Origin: an uncultured Eubacteriales bacterium
GTDB taxonomy: Bacteria > Bacillota > Clostridia > Peptostreptococcales > Anaerovoracaceae
Reading direction: 5' to 3'
DNA length: 9,039 nucleotides
Assembly (NCBI GenBank): GCA_902766915.1
Contig: CACXFN010000072.1
Span: 1 to 9,039 of the forward strand
This document shows, piece by piece, positions 1-5,542 of the stretch. A program made the position numbers and the translations under genes. Under the pieces are notes generated by a model. The model was not told the DNA's origin. It made no database searches and worked only from the letters and a program-made list of their open reading frames with translations. Numbering within the stretch: the first letter of the stretch is position 1; each line of letters opens with the position of its first letter.

Positions 1-1220
1 CAGGTGGAGATAACCCAGGTGGAGACAACCCAGGTGGAAATACTCCAGGCGGAGATAACCCAGGTGGAGATAACCCAGGCGGAGACAACCCAGGTGGAGA
101 TAACCCAGGAGGAAATACTCCAGGCGGAGATAACCCAGGTGGAGATAACCCAGGTGGAGATAACCCAGGCGGAGATAACCCAGGTGGAGACAACCCAGGT
201 GGAGATAACCCAGGTGGAGACAACCCAGGTGGAGACAACCCAGGCGGAGACAACCCAGGTGGAGATAACCCAGGTGGAGATAACCCAGGTGGAGACAACC
301 CAGGTGGAGATAACCCAGGTGGAGATAACCCAGGTGGAGATAACCCAGGCGGAAACACTCCAGGCGGTAATGAACCAGGAGGAAACACACCAAGCGATAC
401 AAAGGTTTATGTAAACATTCCTGTAACTAAGATTTGGGACGATGAAAATAACGAAGAAGGACACAGACCTTCTAGCGTCACTGTAAATCTCCTTGCTAAT
501 GGAGTAGAGACAGGAACAAGCATGGTGCTAAGTTCAGCCAATGGTTGGAGAGGATCCTTCGATGGATTGGCTCAGACTGATGCAACTGGAAACCGCATCG
601 TTTATACGGTAAGTGAAAACCAGGTTCCGTTCTATGTAGAATACATCACAGGTAGTGCTACCAGCGGTTATACAATTAGAAACTATAATAGACCTTGGGT
701 ACCTGAAATTCCGGGAACACCTGGTGCATATGGACGCTTCACAGTACAGAAGACTGTAAGTGGATATGCTTCCAAGACAGCTACATATGAGATTCAGGTT
801 AAGATGAGTGATCCATATGGAACCATCTATACAACCAAGCTAAGCATTAAGCCAACAGATGCCCCATATGCATTCGAATACATTGTACCTGGAACAAAGG
901 TAGAAGTAACCGAACTTACAACTGGATACACCACAACCTATACAATTGATGGACAGTCAGGTTCAACTCTCACAGTATATGCGGGTTCCGACAATAAGGT
1001 AGTTGTGAATAACTATTCCGATGATGCATTTGCACCAAATACACCGGGTAGACTGCCGAATTCACCGACCAGAACAACTACAACAAGTCCTACATCTACT
1101 ACTACCACCAAGTCTGCACCAAAAACAGGTGATGAAAGCAATCCGACTATGTGGATTATACTCCTGGGATTGGCAGCAGCTGCAGCTGTGACAGTGGGTG
1201 TGCGTAAGAAAAACAAATAA
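1..1220 (+). CDS. Sortase-anchored surface protein with GGDNP repeats and Cna-B-like domains (5' end outside window)
   Basis: Partial gene, read in the frame whose first full codon is at base 3. This frame stays open from the left edge to the TAA at 1218-1220, giving 405 visible residues. Residues 1-130 are 26 pentapeptide repeats (mostly GGDNP). Residues about 135-229 resemble a Cna protein B-type domain: VTKIWDD with Lys143, RPSSVTVNLLANG, GW..SFDGL, a YTVSE glutamate and a closing TIRN asparagine. That Lys/Glu/Asn arrangement fits an intramolecular isopeptide bond. Residues about 243-340 form a second beta-rich domain with the same layout (VQKTV, VEVTEL, VVVNNY). A Thr/Ser/Pro stalk (341-371) leads to APKTGD (372-377), a hydrophobic segment (about 381-400) and the tail RKKNK, which is a sortase sorting signal with Ala at the first position. 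The likely role is a wall-attached adhesin or pilin-like protein; the ligand is unknown. An internal ATG at 522 lies inside the first Cna-B domain and is not the real start. Confidence 0.9.
   Translation, partial: GGDNPGGDNPGGNTPGGDNPGGDNPGGDNPGGDNPGGNTPGGDNPGGDNPGGDNPGGDNPGGDNPGGDNPGGDNPGGDNPGGDNPGGDNPGGDNPGGDNPGGDNPGGDNPGGDNPGGNTPGGNEPGGNTPSDTKVYVNIPVTKIWDDENNEEGHRPSSVTVNLLANGVETGTSMVLSSANGWRGSFDGLAQTDATGNRIVYTVSENQVPFYVEYITGSATSGYTIRNYNRPWVPEIPGTPGAYGRFTVQKTVSGYASKTATYEIQVKMSDPYGTIYTTKLSIKPTDAPYAFEYIVPGTKVEVTELTTGYTTTYTIDGQSGSTLTVYAGSDNKVVVNNYSDDAFAPNTPGRLPNSPTRTTTTSPTSTTTTKSAPKTGDESNPTMWIILLGLAAAAAVTVGVRKKNK
3..392 (+). repeat. 26 tandem 15-bp units encoding GGDNP/GGNTP pentapeptides
   Basis: Twenty-six uninterrupted 15-bp units of the form GGN GGA GAY AAC CCA. 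Twenty-one encode GGDNP, four GGNTP (units 3, 8, 24 and 26) and one GGNEP (unit 25). Differences among the GGDNP units are only synonymous (GGT/GGC in the first codon, GAT/GAC in the third). The second glycine is GGA in every unit except 25. The more diverged units sit at the 3' end, as expected if the interior has been homogenised by recent copying. Units 3-5 and 8-10 share the same variant order, hinting at a 75-bp higher-order duplication. The array continues past the left edge. Because 15 is divisible by three, gain or loss of units changes length without shifting frame. The product is probably a flexible, extended spacer. Confidence 0.97.
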
Positions 1221-1241
1221 AGGGTATGTAAAACACATATA

Positions 1242-1283
1242 ATAAACAACAGGACGGTTCATAAGAGCCGTCTTGTTATTTAT
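1242..1283 (+). terminator. Hairpin terminator of the surface protein gene
   Basis: A 12-bp stem (1248-1259 with 1266-1277, two G-U pairs) closes a six-base loop, CATAAG. After one mismatch the helix continues for five more A/T pairs (1242-1246 with 1279-1283). It starts about 20 bases after the surface-protein stop codon. The 3' side is T-rich (TTGTTATTTAT) rather than a pure T run, and the 5' side is A-rich, so it could also work from the other strand. Confidence 0.8.
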
Positions 1284-1333
1284 AGGACGCGTTTTCCTGT
1301 TAAATGCCAGTTATATATCGAATAAGATTTGGT

Positions 1334-1437
1334 AGATGGTTGAGCCATTTCACATCACACGTTCGGCATTGGCCTATTTTGTTGACTCGCCACGGGCAAG
1401 GGTTTTTTTTTGATGCGATGCCGAACGTTATCCATCT
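1334..1437. other. Structured intergenic element with long inverted repeat
   Basis: ACGTTCGGCAT (1359-1369) and ATGCCGAACGT (1418-1428) are perfect 11-bp inverted repeats 48 bases apart. Outside them AGATGG (1334-1339) and CCATCT (1432-1437) are a further matched pair, with 19 bases bulged on the left and 3 on the right. The enclosed segment holds a GC-rich stretch (CTCGCCACGGGCAAGGG) and then nine T (1403-1411). No plausible reading frame covers it. It could be a structured RNA, a small degenerate mobile repeat, or part of a terminator region. I do not recognise a known RNA family, and the strand is not determined. Confidence 0.5.
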
Positions 1438-1471
1438 TTTTACAATTTTCCCTATATGTCTACTAAAGGCG

Positions 1472-1497
1472 AGCCGATAAGTCTATAAGCCGATAAG
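1472..1497. repeat. Two direct copies of AGCCGATAAG
   Basis: AGCCGATAAG occurs at 1472-1481 and 1488-1497, separated by TCTATA; a similar TTCTATA follows the second copy. The spacing start-to-start is 16 bases. It lies in the gene-free stretch between the structured element and the niaR terminator. The rest of 1284-1532 contains no coding sequence that I can support. The role is unknown; it may simply be a slippage duplication. Confidence 0.6.
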
Positions 1498-1532
1498 AAT
1501 TCTATATAATTGGTTATAGTGGTTTATGGAGG

Positions 1533-1560
1533 AAAAAAACGAGCAGGTTTCCCTACTCGT
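1533..1560 (-). terminator. Rho-independent terminator of niaR
   Basis: Read on the minus strand, ACGAG-T-AGG (1560-1552) pairs with CCT-G-CTCGT (1547-1539) around a four-base loop, with one internal mismatch. The hairpin is followed at once by a run of T (the A run 1533-1539 on the plus strand). This is a textbook intrinsic terminator, 47 bases beyond the niaR stop codon. Confidence 0.88.
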
Positions 1561-1580
1561 AGATCGCGAATAAACTATTA

Positions 1581-1612
1581 CTCAAAATCATTATGCCTCA
1601 AAATCATTATGC
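1581..1612. repeat. Perfect 16-bp tandem duplication across the niaR stop codon
   Basis: CTCAAAATCATTATGC is present twice in perfect tandem (1581-1596 and 1597-1612). Only the second copy (1597-1612) includes the used TAA stop of niaR (1607-1609 on the minus strand) and its last Ala codon. The other copy carries a duplicated stop further downstream in the 3' untranslated part. The protein sequence is not altered. Identity between copies is complete, so the event looks recent. Confidence 0.9.
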
Positions 1613-2122
1613 TTCTAAAAGTATTCCCTTTTGTCTCAATGCTTCACAGACGTTTTCAAAATCCTCTGCACTTTGGCATCCGATTTTATGCATGTGCAGG
1701 CCGCCGGATAGGGTACTGAGGGGTTTATCCTCTCCAGACATGCGCTCTGCAAAAAGCCTGACGTCAAATTTGGTGCTGATGTCAAGTTTACCGGTTAGCT
1801 CCCCGTAAATCGCGTGGTCGATAGTTACATCTATGCAGGTTGCACCACAATCTACTACGGCATTTAATTCTTCGGCCACTTGAGTAGAGTCATGCTTGCA
1901 TACAATAGTTCCAACAAATGGGAAGGTGGCTCTGTCGTCGCCCATTATGTAGCCCCTGGACGTTGCCTCGATATAATGTCCTCCGGCTCTTAAAATTGAG
2001 ATATCACCGACGATAATCTGTCTACTGACATCGAACATAGAAGCCAGAGAAGAGGCGGTTAAAGGTGATCCTGCGGTGATAAGTGCGCTAAGAATAGCGT
2101 TTCTTCTTTCTACAGCGGTCAT
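1607..2122 (-). CDS. niaR: Niacin-responsive transcriptional repressor NiaR (HTH + 3H domain)
   Basis: 171 residues, the usual size of the NiaR/YrxA family. Residues about 5-60 form an HTH_11-type winged helix (RRNAILSAL, PLTASSLASMFDVSRQIIVGDISILRAGG). Residues about 70-171 are the 3H domain, named for conserved histidines. His77, Glu85, His143 and His145 fall in the same spacing as the metal-binding residues described for the Thermotoga NiaR structure. In this family the 3H domain senses nicotinic acid, and the protein represses NAD synthesis and niacin uptake genes. The ATG at 2122 is preceded by a GGAAGG ribosome site (about 2129-2137). The gene is divergent from the rightward operon and has its own promoter and terminator. 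No NAD synthesis gene is visible here, so its main targets must be elsewhere. A candidate operator in its own start region suggests self-repression. Confidence 0.93.
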   Translation of the reverse strand: MTAVERRNAILSALITAGSPLTASSLASMFDVSRQIIVGDISILRAGGHYIEATSRGYIMGDDRATFPFVGTIVCKHDSTQVAEELNAVVDCGATCIDVTIDHAIYGELTGKLDISTKFDVRLFAERMSGEDKPLSTLSGGLHMHKIGCQSAEDFENVCEALRQKGILLEA

Positions 2123-2171
2123 AATTATTCCTTCCTTTCCCCCAAGGAGAAAACATCAAAATCTTCTCAAT

Positions 2172-2193
2172 ATATACTTCTCGATATACTTCT
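2172..2193. repeat. Short direct repeat in the niaR leader
   Basis: ATATACTTCT occurs at 2172-2181 and 2184-2193, twelve bases apart. On the minus strand this reads AGAAGTATAT twice and lies inside the predicted 5' untranslated region of niaR, followed by another GAGAAG. No clear hairpin or riboswitch fold is seen. This may be chance or minor slippage. Confidence 0.4.
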
Positions 2194-2209
2194 TAAGCTT
2201 ATCAAAAAG

Positions 2210-2245
2210 GTCGTAGACACCAAAAAGGCAGATGTCTTGACACCT
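2210..2245. promoter_or_regulatory. Candidate NiaR operator, one palindrome plus a second half-site
   Basis: The core AGATGTC-TT-GACACCT (2230-2245) is a near-perfect palindrome with TGTC/GACA arms and one mismatched pair. From memory, NiaR operators in Firmicutes have this TGTC/GACA style; I could not compare with a motif model. A weaker GTC-GTA-GAC site lies at 2210-2218, and the half-site GACACC is repeated exactly 23 bases upstream (2216-2221 and 2239-2244). Each copy is also preceded by AAAAAGG. The main palindrome covers the predicted first transcribed bases of niaR, a good place for repression. Confidence 0.6.
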
Positions 2246-2251
2246 TTTCGA

Positions 2252-2280
2252 ATAATTAAATGTATTCTTTGAAAAATCAA
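2252..2280 (-). promoter_or_regulatory. Probable niaR promoter
   Basis: On the minus strand TTGATT (2280-2275) is followed after 17 bases by AATTAT (2257-2252), four of six matches to the -10 consensus. Transcription would begin near 2245, directly on the palindromic operator, leaving a leader of about 120 bases before the niaR ATG. The -35 element abuts the -35 of the opposite promoter, so the two promoters share one patch of DNA. Confidence 0.5.
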
Positions 2281-2296
2281 GTGTTTATAGTATAAT
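2269..2296 (+). promoter_or_regulatory. Sigma-A-type promoter for the rightward operon
   Basis: TTGAAA (2269-2274) and a perfect TATAAT (2291-2296) are separated by 16 bases in an A/T-rich setting. It would give a leader of about 105 bases before the NifU-like gene. A second TATAAT at 2376-2381 lacks a good -35 and is less likely. No strong terminator or riboswitch fold is seen in the leader. Confidence 0.7.
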
Positions 2297-2407
2297 TCTA
2301 CGTGGAAAATATAACTTGAGTTTCTTGGCATAATTGTAATACTATCAATGGGATAGATGTGTTATTATCAAAATGTATAATTTATATAGTAGAGAAAGGA
2401 AAATAAA

Positions 2408-2638
2408 ATGGCAATTGAGAACACAGCAGTTAACGAAGCTTTAGAGCAGATTAGACCGATTCTCCAGAGAGACGGTGGAGACATTGAACTTGTAGATATT
2501 GTTGATGATGTGGTACAGGTTAGACTCCAGGGTCACTGTGCAGGATGTCCGGGAGCCAGAATGACATTGACACATGTTGTTCAGCAGATTTTACAGCAGG
2601 CTTGTCCGGATTTAAAGGGAGTAGAGGCTGTAGAGTAA
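2408..2638 (+). CDS. NifU C-terminal-domain Fe-S cluster scaffold/carrier protein
   Basis: 76 residues, consisting only of the NifU C-terminal (Nfu) domain. Visible hallmarks are the N-terminal helix, RDGGDIELVDI, VQVRLQGHCAGCPGA with the CxxC pair Cys44 and Cys47, and the helix MTLTHVVQQILQ. In this family two monomers hold one [4Fe-4S] cluster between their CxxC motifs and pass it to apo-enzymes in the cytoplasm. There is no A-type or IscU-like N-terminal domain, which is normal for small Firmicute Nfu proteins. The ATG is preceded by AAAGGA (2395-2400) with seven bases of spacing. It is the first gene after the strong promoter, and the next gene starts 41 bases after its stop. Its client enzymes are not shown by the context. 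Confidence 0.93.
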   Translation: MAIENTAVNEALEQIRPILQRDGGDIELVDIVDDVVQVRLQGHCAGCPGARMTLTHVVQQILQQACPDLKGVEAVE

Positions 2639-2679
2639 ATTCCACCTAAGAGAATGCGATTACCCGGGAAGGATTAATT

Positions 2680-4161
2680 ATGGAAAAGAAAGACTATATA
2701 GCAATCGTGGAGAAGAATATGCAGGAGGAAATTGAATTCCTGCAGAAGCTTATACAGTTTAACAGTGAGGAAAGACCGGAGGAAAAAGGACCAAACGGTG
2801 AGGTATACCCGTTTGGTAAAGGCGTGGCAGAGTCTTTGGATTTCACCCTATCTGAAGGTGAGAAGATGGGCTTTATCCCCAAAAATGTGGATTATTATGG
2901 TGGCCATCTGGATTGGGTGGCTAAGCAGGCAGAAGACGGTGAAAAACCAAAGACCATGGGAATCCTGGGCCATCTGGACGTAGTGCCTGCAGGTGGTGGA
3001 TGGAGCTTTGATGCATATAGCGGAGAAGTATCAGATGGATATATCTATGGCCGTGGAACAACTGATGATAAGGGTCCGGTTGTAGCCTCATTATTTGCGA
3101 TGAAGGCGCTTAAGGAGGCGGGATACGAACCCTCTTCCACTGTCCGTGTGATTCTGGGATGTGATGAGGAAACCAACTGGATTGGTATGGATAAATACCT
3201 TGCATCTGAAGGCGCACCGGATTATGGGTTCACCCCGGATGGAGATTTCCCCGTAATCAATGGCGAAAAGGGAATTGCAAACTTTGATATAGTCAGGAAA
3301 CTTAATCCACCGGCAGCAAAGGGACTAACCCTAAGAGCTTTAGAAGGTGGATCGGCCAAGAATATGGTACCTGAAAAGGCAAGAGCTCTCCTTAATTCCA
3401 CAGAAAAGGGTGCTTACGATAAGATCAAAGAAAAGTTGGAAGACTTTAAAGCAAGACATCTATCTATAAATGGAATTGAGCCGGAAATCACGGGCAAGCT
3501 GGTTGGAAAAAGCTACGAGGTATCCATTATAGGTAAATCGGCTCATGGTGCACATCCTGAATTGGGACTGAACGCTGTGTCAATTCTAATGGAGTTCCTG
3601 GGCGAGCTGAATTTCGCAAATGAAGAAGTAAATGACACCATAGATTTCTACAATAAGCATATTGGTTACGATGTTTATGGTGAGAGAATCGGATGTGAGC
3701 TTAGCGACGATAAGAGTGGTAAACTGACATTCAATGTGGGACTTTTGGACTTTGATAAGAAATCAATTACATTTACCGTCAATGTCAGATACCCGGTTAC
3801 ATATACCGATGATGATTTCTATAAGGGAGTAATTGAAACAGCGGAAAGATATGATTTGGGAATCATTAAATCAAGGAGTCAGGAACCCATCTACTTCGAC
3901 CCGGAATCACCGATGATCAAGACCTTTATGGATATCTATAGAGAGAATACCGGAGACATGGAGAATGGGCCCATAACTATTGGTGGTGGTACATATGCTC
4001 GTTCCATGAAGAACTGCGTGGCCTTTGGTGCGCTGTTCCCGGGCGATCCAGACTTGATGCATCAAAAGGACGAACGCCTGGCTTTGGATAGATTGGAGAC
4101 TATGACCAAGATATATGCAGATGCGATTTTCAAACTGACTCAGACGGATTTCAATATGTAG
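2680..4161 (+). CDS. pepV: M20-family dinuclear zinc dipeptidase, PepV type
   Basis: 493 residues, close to the usual 460-490 of PepV/Sapep dipeptidases. Metal and catalytic residues are in the expected order: GHLDVVPAG (His98 ligand, Asp100), GRGTTDDKGP (bridging Asp129), DEETN (Glu163 catalytic, Glu164 ligand), TPDGDFP (Asp187 ligand) and MHQKDE near the C-terminus (His461 ligand). SAHGAHPELG (about 287-296) belongs to the lid domain, and GGGTYAR (435-441) to the substrate pocket. These enzymes cut the N-terminal residue from dipeptides in the cytoplasm, including beta-Ala- and D-Ala-containing ones, feeding amino-acid recycling. A GGGAAGGA ribosome site (2666-2673) fixes the start. It lies 41 bases after the NifU-like gene. 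No signal peptide is present. Exact substrate preference cannot be read from the sequence. Confidence 0.93.
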   Translation: MEKKDYIAIVEKNMQEEIEFLQKLIQFNSEERPEEKGPNGEVYPFGKGVAESLDFTLSEGEKMGFIPKNVDYYGGHLDWVAKQAEDGEKPKTMGILGHLDVVPAGGGWSFDAYSGEVSDGYIYGRGTTDDKGPVVASLFAMKALKEAGYEPSSTVRVILGCDEETNWIGMDKYLASEGAPDYGFTPDGDFPVINGEKGIANFDIVRKLNPPAAKGLTLRALEGGSAKNMVPEKARALLNSTEKGAYDKIKEKLEDFKARHLSINGIEPEITGKLVGKSYEVSIIGKSAHGAHPELGLNAVSILMEFLGELNFANEEVNDTIDFYNKHIGYDVYGERIGCELSDDKSGKLTFNVGLLDFDKKSITFTVNVRYPVTYTDDDFYKGVIETAERYDLGIIKSRSQEPIYFDPESPMIKTFMDIYRENTGDMENGPITIGGGTYARSMKNCVAFGALFPGDPDLMHQKDERLALDRLETMTKIYADAIFKLTQTDFNM

Positions 4162-4227
4162 CGACTCGGAGGCATAATCGGCCCATACTCTGAGAGCCTT
4201 CAAGGAGTGGCGGAAAAAGGAAACGGT

Positions 4228-4680
4228 ATGAAGGAAATAATTATCCGGGATGAAAAGGACACAGAACGTTTCGGTTTGGAACTTGCGGAGTCCCTTCATC
4301 CCGGCGATGTCCTGGCCCTGGTCGGAGATTTGGGCACGGGAAAAACAACTTTAACTAAGTATATAGCAAGGGGGCTTGGAATAACCGAAAGGGTAACAAG
4401 CCCTACTTTTACTATTGTGAATGAATACAACAGTGGAAGACTGCCACTCTATCATTTTGATGCCTATAGATTTGGAGGAGCATCGGATTGTGATTCGATA
4501 ATCAATGCGGATGAGGTATTTGAGAGCGGGATAGAGGAATACTTCTATAAGGATGGAGTCTGTGTGGTGGAATGGGCAGAGCTAATAGCGGACATTTTAC
4601 CGGAGCATACTAAATGCATATTTATGGAGTACGGTGAAGAACCCGGTGCGCGAATTTATCGAATAGAAGACGAAGAATAG
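4228..4680 (+). CDS. tsaE: tRNA t6A biosynthesis ATPase TsaE
   Basis: 150 residues from the ATG at 4228, typical for TsaE. Seen in order: Walker A GDLGTGKTT (33-41), VTSPTFTIVNEY (56-67), the HFDAYR motif (76-81) and the VVEWAE motif (113-118). TsaE binds and hydrolyses ATP and resets the TsaB-TsaD complex, which moves threonylcarbamoyl to A37 of ANN-reading tRNAs. I prefer the ATG at 4228, with AAAGG ending about seven bases upstream, over the in-frame GTG at 4207, whose AAGGAG would overlap the start codon. The gene begins 66 bases after pepV with no clear terminator between, and ends 13 bases before tsaB. It appears to have no odd features. Confidence 0.95.
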   Translation: MKEIIIRDEKDTERFGLELAESLHPGDVLALVGDLGTGKTTLTKYIARGLGITERVTSPTFTIVNEYNSGRLPLYHFDAYRFGGASDCDSIINADEVFESGIEEYFYKDGVCVVEWAELIADILPEHTKCIFMEYGEEPGARIYRIEDEE

Positions 4681-4693
4681 CAAAGGATAATAA

Positions 4694-5521
4694 ATGTATA
4701 TCTTAGCGTTTGAAACAACCGGACCAATCGGGTCCGTAGCTATAATAGATTTAGAAAAGGTTACGCCTGACGGAGTTCTGATGGGCGAGGATGCTATTTG
4801 TATGAAAGCCACTGACGAGCCCATGAGTCATCTGAAAAATGTGATGAGTCTGGCAAAGGAACTGCTGAAGGAGAAAGGGCTTTCTGCTGACAAGAATCAA
4901 ATTGCTGCAGTTGCTGCATCTATTGGCCCCGGGTCCTTTACAGGAATTAGAATTGGAGTTTCGGAAGCACGTGCAATAGCGCATGCGCTTGGAATTCCTG
5001 CAATTGCAGTGCCAACCTTGGAAGTGTTTAGAGAGTACACCTTTGAAAAGAATCAAGGACGGGAAAATCAACTTTCGACCGTTGATGGTGGATTTGAAGT
5101 GGATGTAGAAAATGAAAAACCAATTGTTGCTGCAATTCTGAATGCCCGTCGTGGCCAGGTATATGGAGCAATCTATGGACCGGATGGCGAAACCATTATG
5201 GAACCTGGACCATATATGCTAACGGATATATTGGAAGTTACAGATAAATATCCGAAGACAATTTTCTATGGAGACGGAGTTGACGCCTACGGAACTGAAC
5301 TCACAGAAGGAGGAAGATGCCTAGCCTCTGCCTACGGACGGTATCAGACTGCTGATCTGGTAGCCATAATCGCTGCAAAGAAATATATGGCAGGCGAGAC
5401 AGTAAGGGCGGAGGAACTCCTTCCCGACTATATGCGTCTTGCAGAGGCTGAACAGAAACTAAAGGATGGTACGCTCCAAAAACTCCGTGAAGCAAAAATG
5501 GCCCGCATGCGCCATAAATAA
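4694..5521 (+). CDS. tsaB: tRNA t6A biosynthesis complex subunit TsaB
   Basis: 275 residues with an ASKHA-fold start (MYILAFETTGPIGSVAI), the diagnostic SIGPGSFTGIRIGV segment (77-89), and the family C-terminal pattern LLPDYMRLAEAEQKL (242-256). TsaB is the dimerisation partner that stabilises and activates TsaD. It lacks TsaD's metal site and is itself non-catalytic. It is longer than the usual 220-240 residues because of a polar, acidic stretch at about 117-142 (after TFEKNQGRENQ) and a basic tail (REAKMARMRHK). The start is supported by AAAGGA (4682-4687) seven bases upstream of the ATG. Its position between tsaE and rimI is the normal Firmicute order. Confidence 0.95.
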   Translation: MYILAFETTGPIGSVAIIDLEKVTPDGVLMGEDAICMKATDEPMSHLKNVMSLAKELLKEKGLSADKNQIAAVAASIGPGSFTGIRIGVSEARAIAHALGIPAIAVPTLEVFREYTFEKNQGRENQLSTVDGGFEVDVENEKPIVAAILNARRGQVYGAIYGPDGETIMEPGPYMLTDILEVTDKYPKTIFYGDGVDAYGTELTEGGRCLASAYGRYQTADLVAIIAAKKYMAGETVRAEELLPDYMRLAEAEQKLKDGTLQKLREAKMARMRHK

Positions 5522-5524
5522 GAA

Positions 5525-5540
5525 ATACTTCCAAAAGTAT
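5525..5540 (+). other. Small hairpin just before the rimI start
   Basis: ATACTT (5525-5530) and AAGTAT (5535-5540) are perfectly complementary around the loop CCAA. It sits between the tsaB stop (5519-5521) and the rimI ATG (5543) and fills the place where a ribosome site should be. There is no T run after it, so it is not a good terminator. It might modulate rimI translation or be an RNA-processing site. Confidence 0.45.
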
Positions 5541-5542
5541 AT

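Noticed and set aside
3..392. Possible CRISPR array
   Set aside because: Units are 15 bp, directly adjacent, with no unique spacers, and they encode a protein repeat.
3..392. Collagen-like Gly-X-Y domain
   Set aside because: The period is five residues (GGDNP), not three, so it cannot form a collagen triple helix in the usual way.
4..414. 136-residue open frame reading MEITQVETTQVE... through the repeat array
   Set aside because: It is a by-product of the 15-bp repeat, which keeps a second frame free of stops. The frame starting at base 3 is continuous with the Cna-B-like domains and the sorting signal, and is the real one.
1013..1262. Minus-strand open frames opposite the end of the surface protein
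   Set aside because: They mirror the Thr/Pro stalk and membrane segment; no ribosome site and low-complexity Val/Cys/Ser composition.
1510..1808. Plus-strand open frames opposite the 3' part of niaR
   Set aside because: They lie over the niaR terminator and antisense to a clearly recognisable 3H domain; products resemble no family.
4162..4206. Terminator between pepV and tsaE
   Set aside because: Only a weak GGAGGC/GCCTTC pairing with a long loop and no T run is seen, so it is not supported.
4207..4227. GTG at 4207 as the tsaE start
   Set aside because: Its AAGGAG would overlap the start codon, and the seven extra residues precede the normal TsaE beginning. ATG 4228 has a well-spaced AAAGG.
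3907..4299. 130-residue minus-strand frame across the pepV end and tsaE start
   Set aside because: It is antisense to two well-supported genes, with no ribosome site or recognisable domain.
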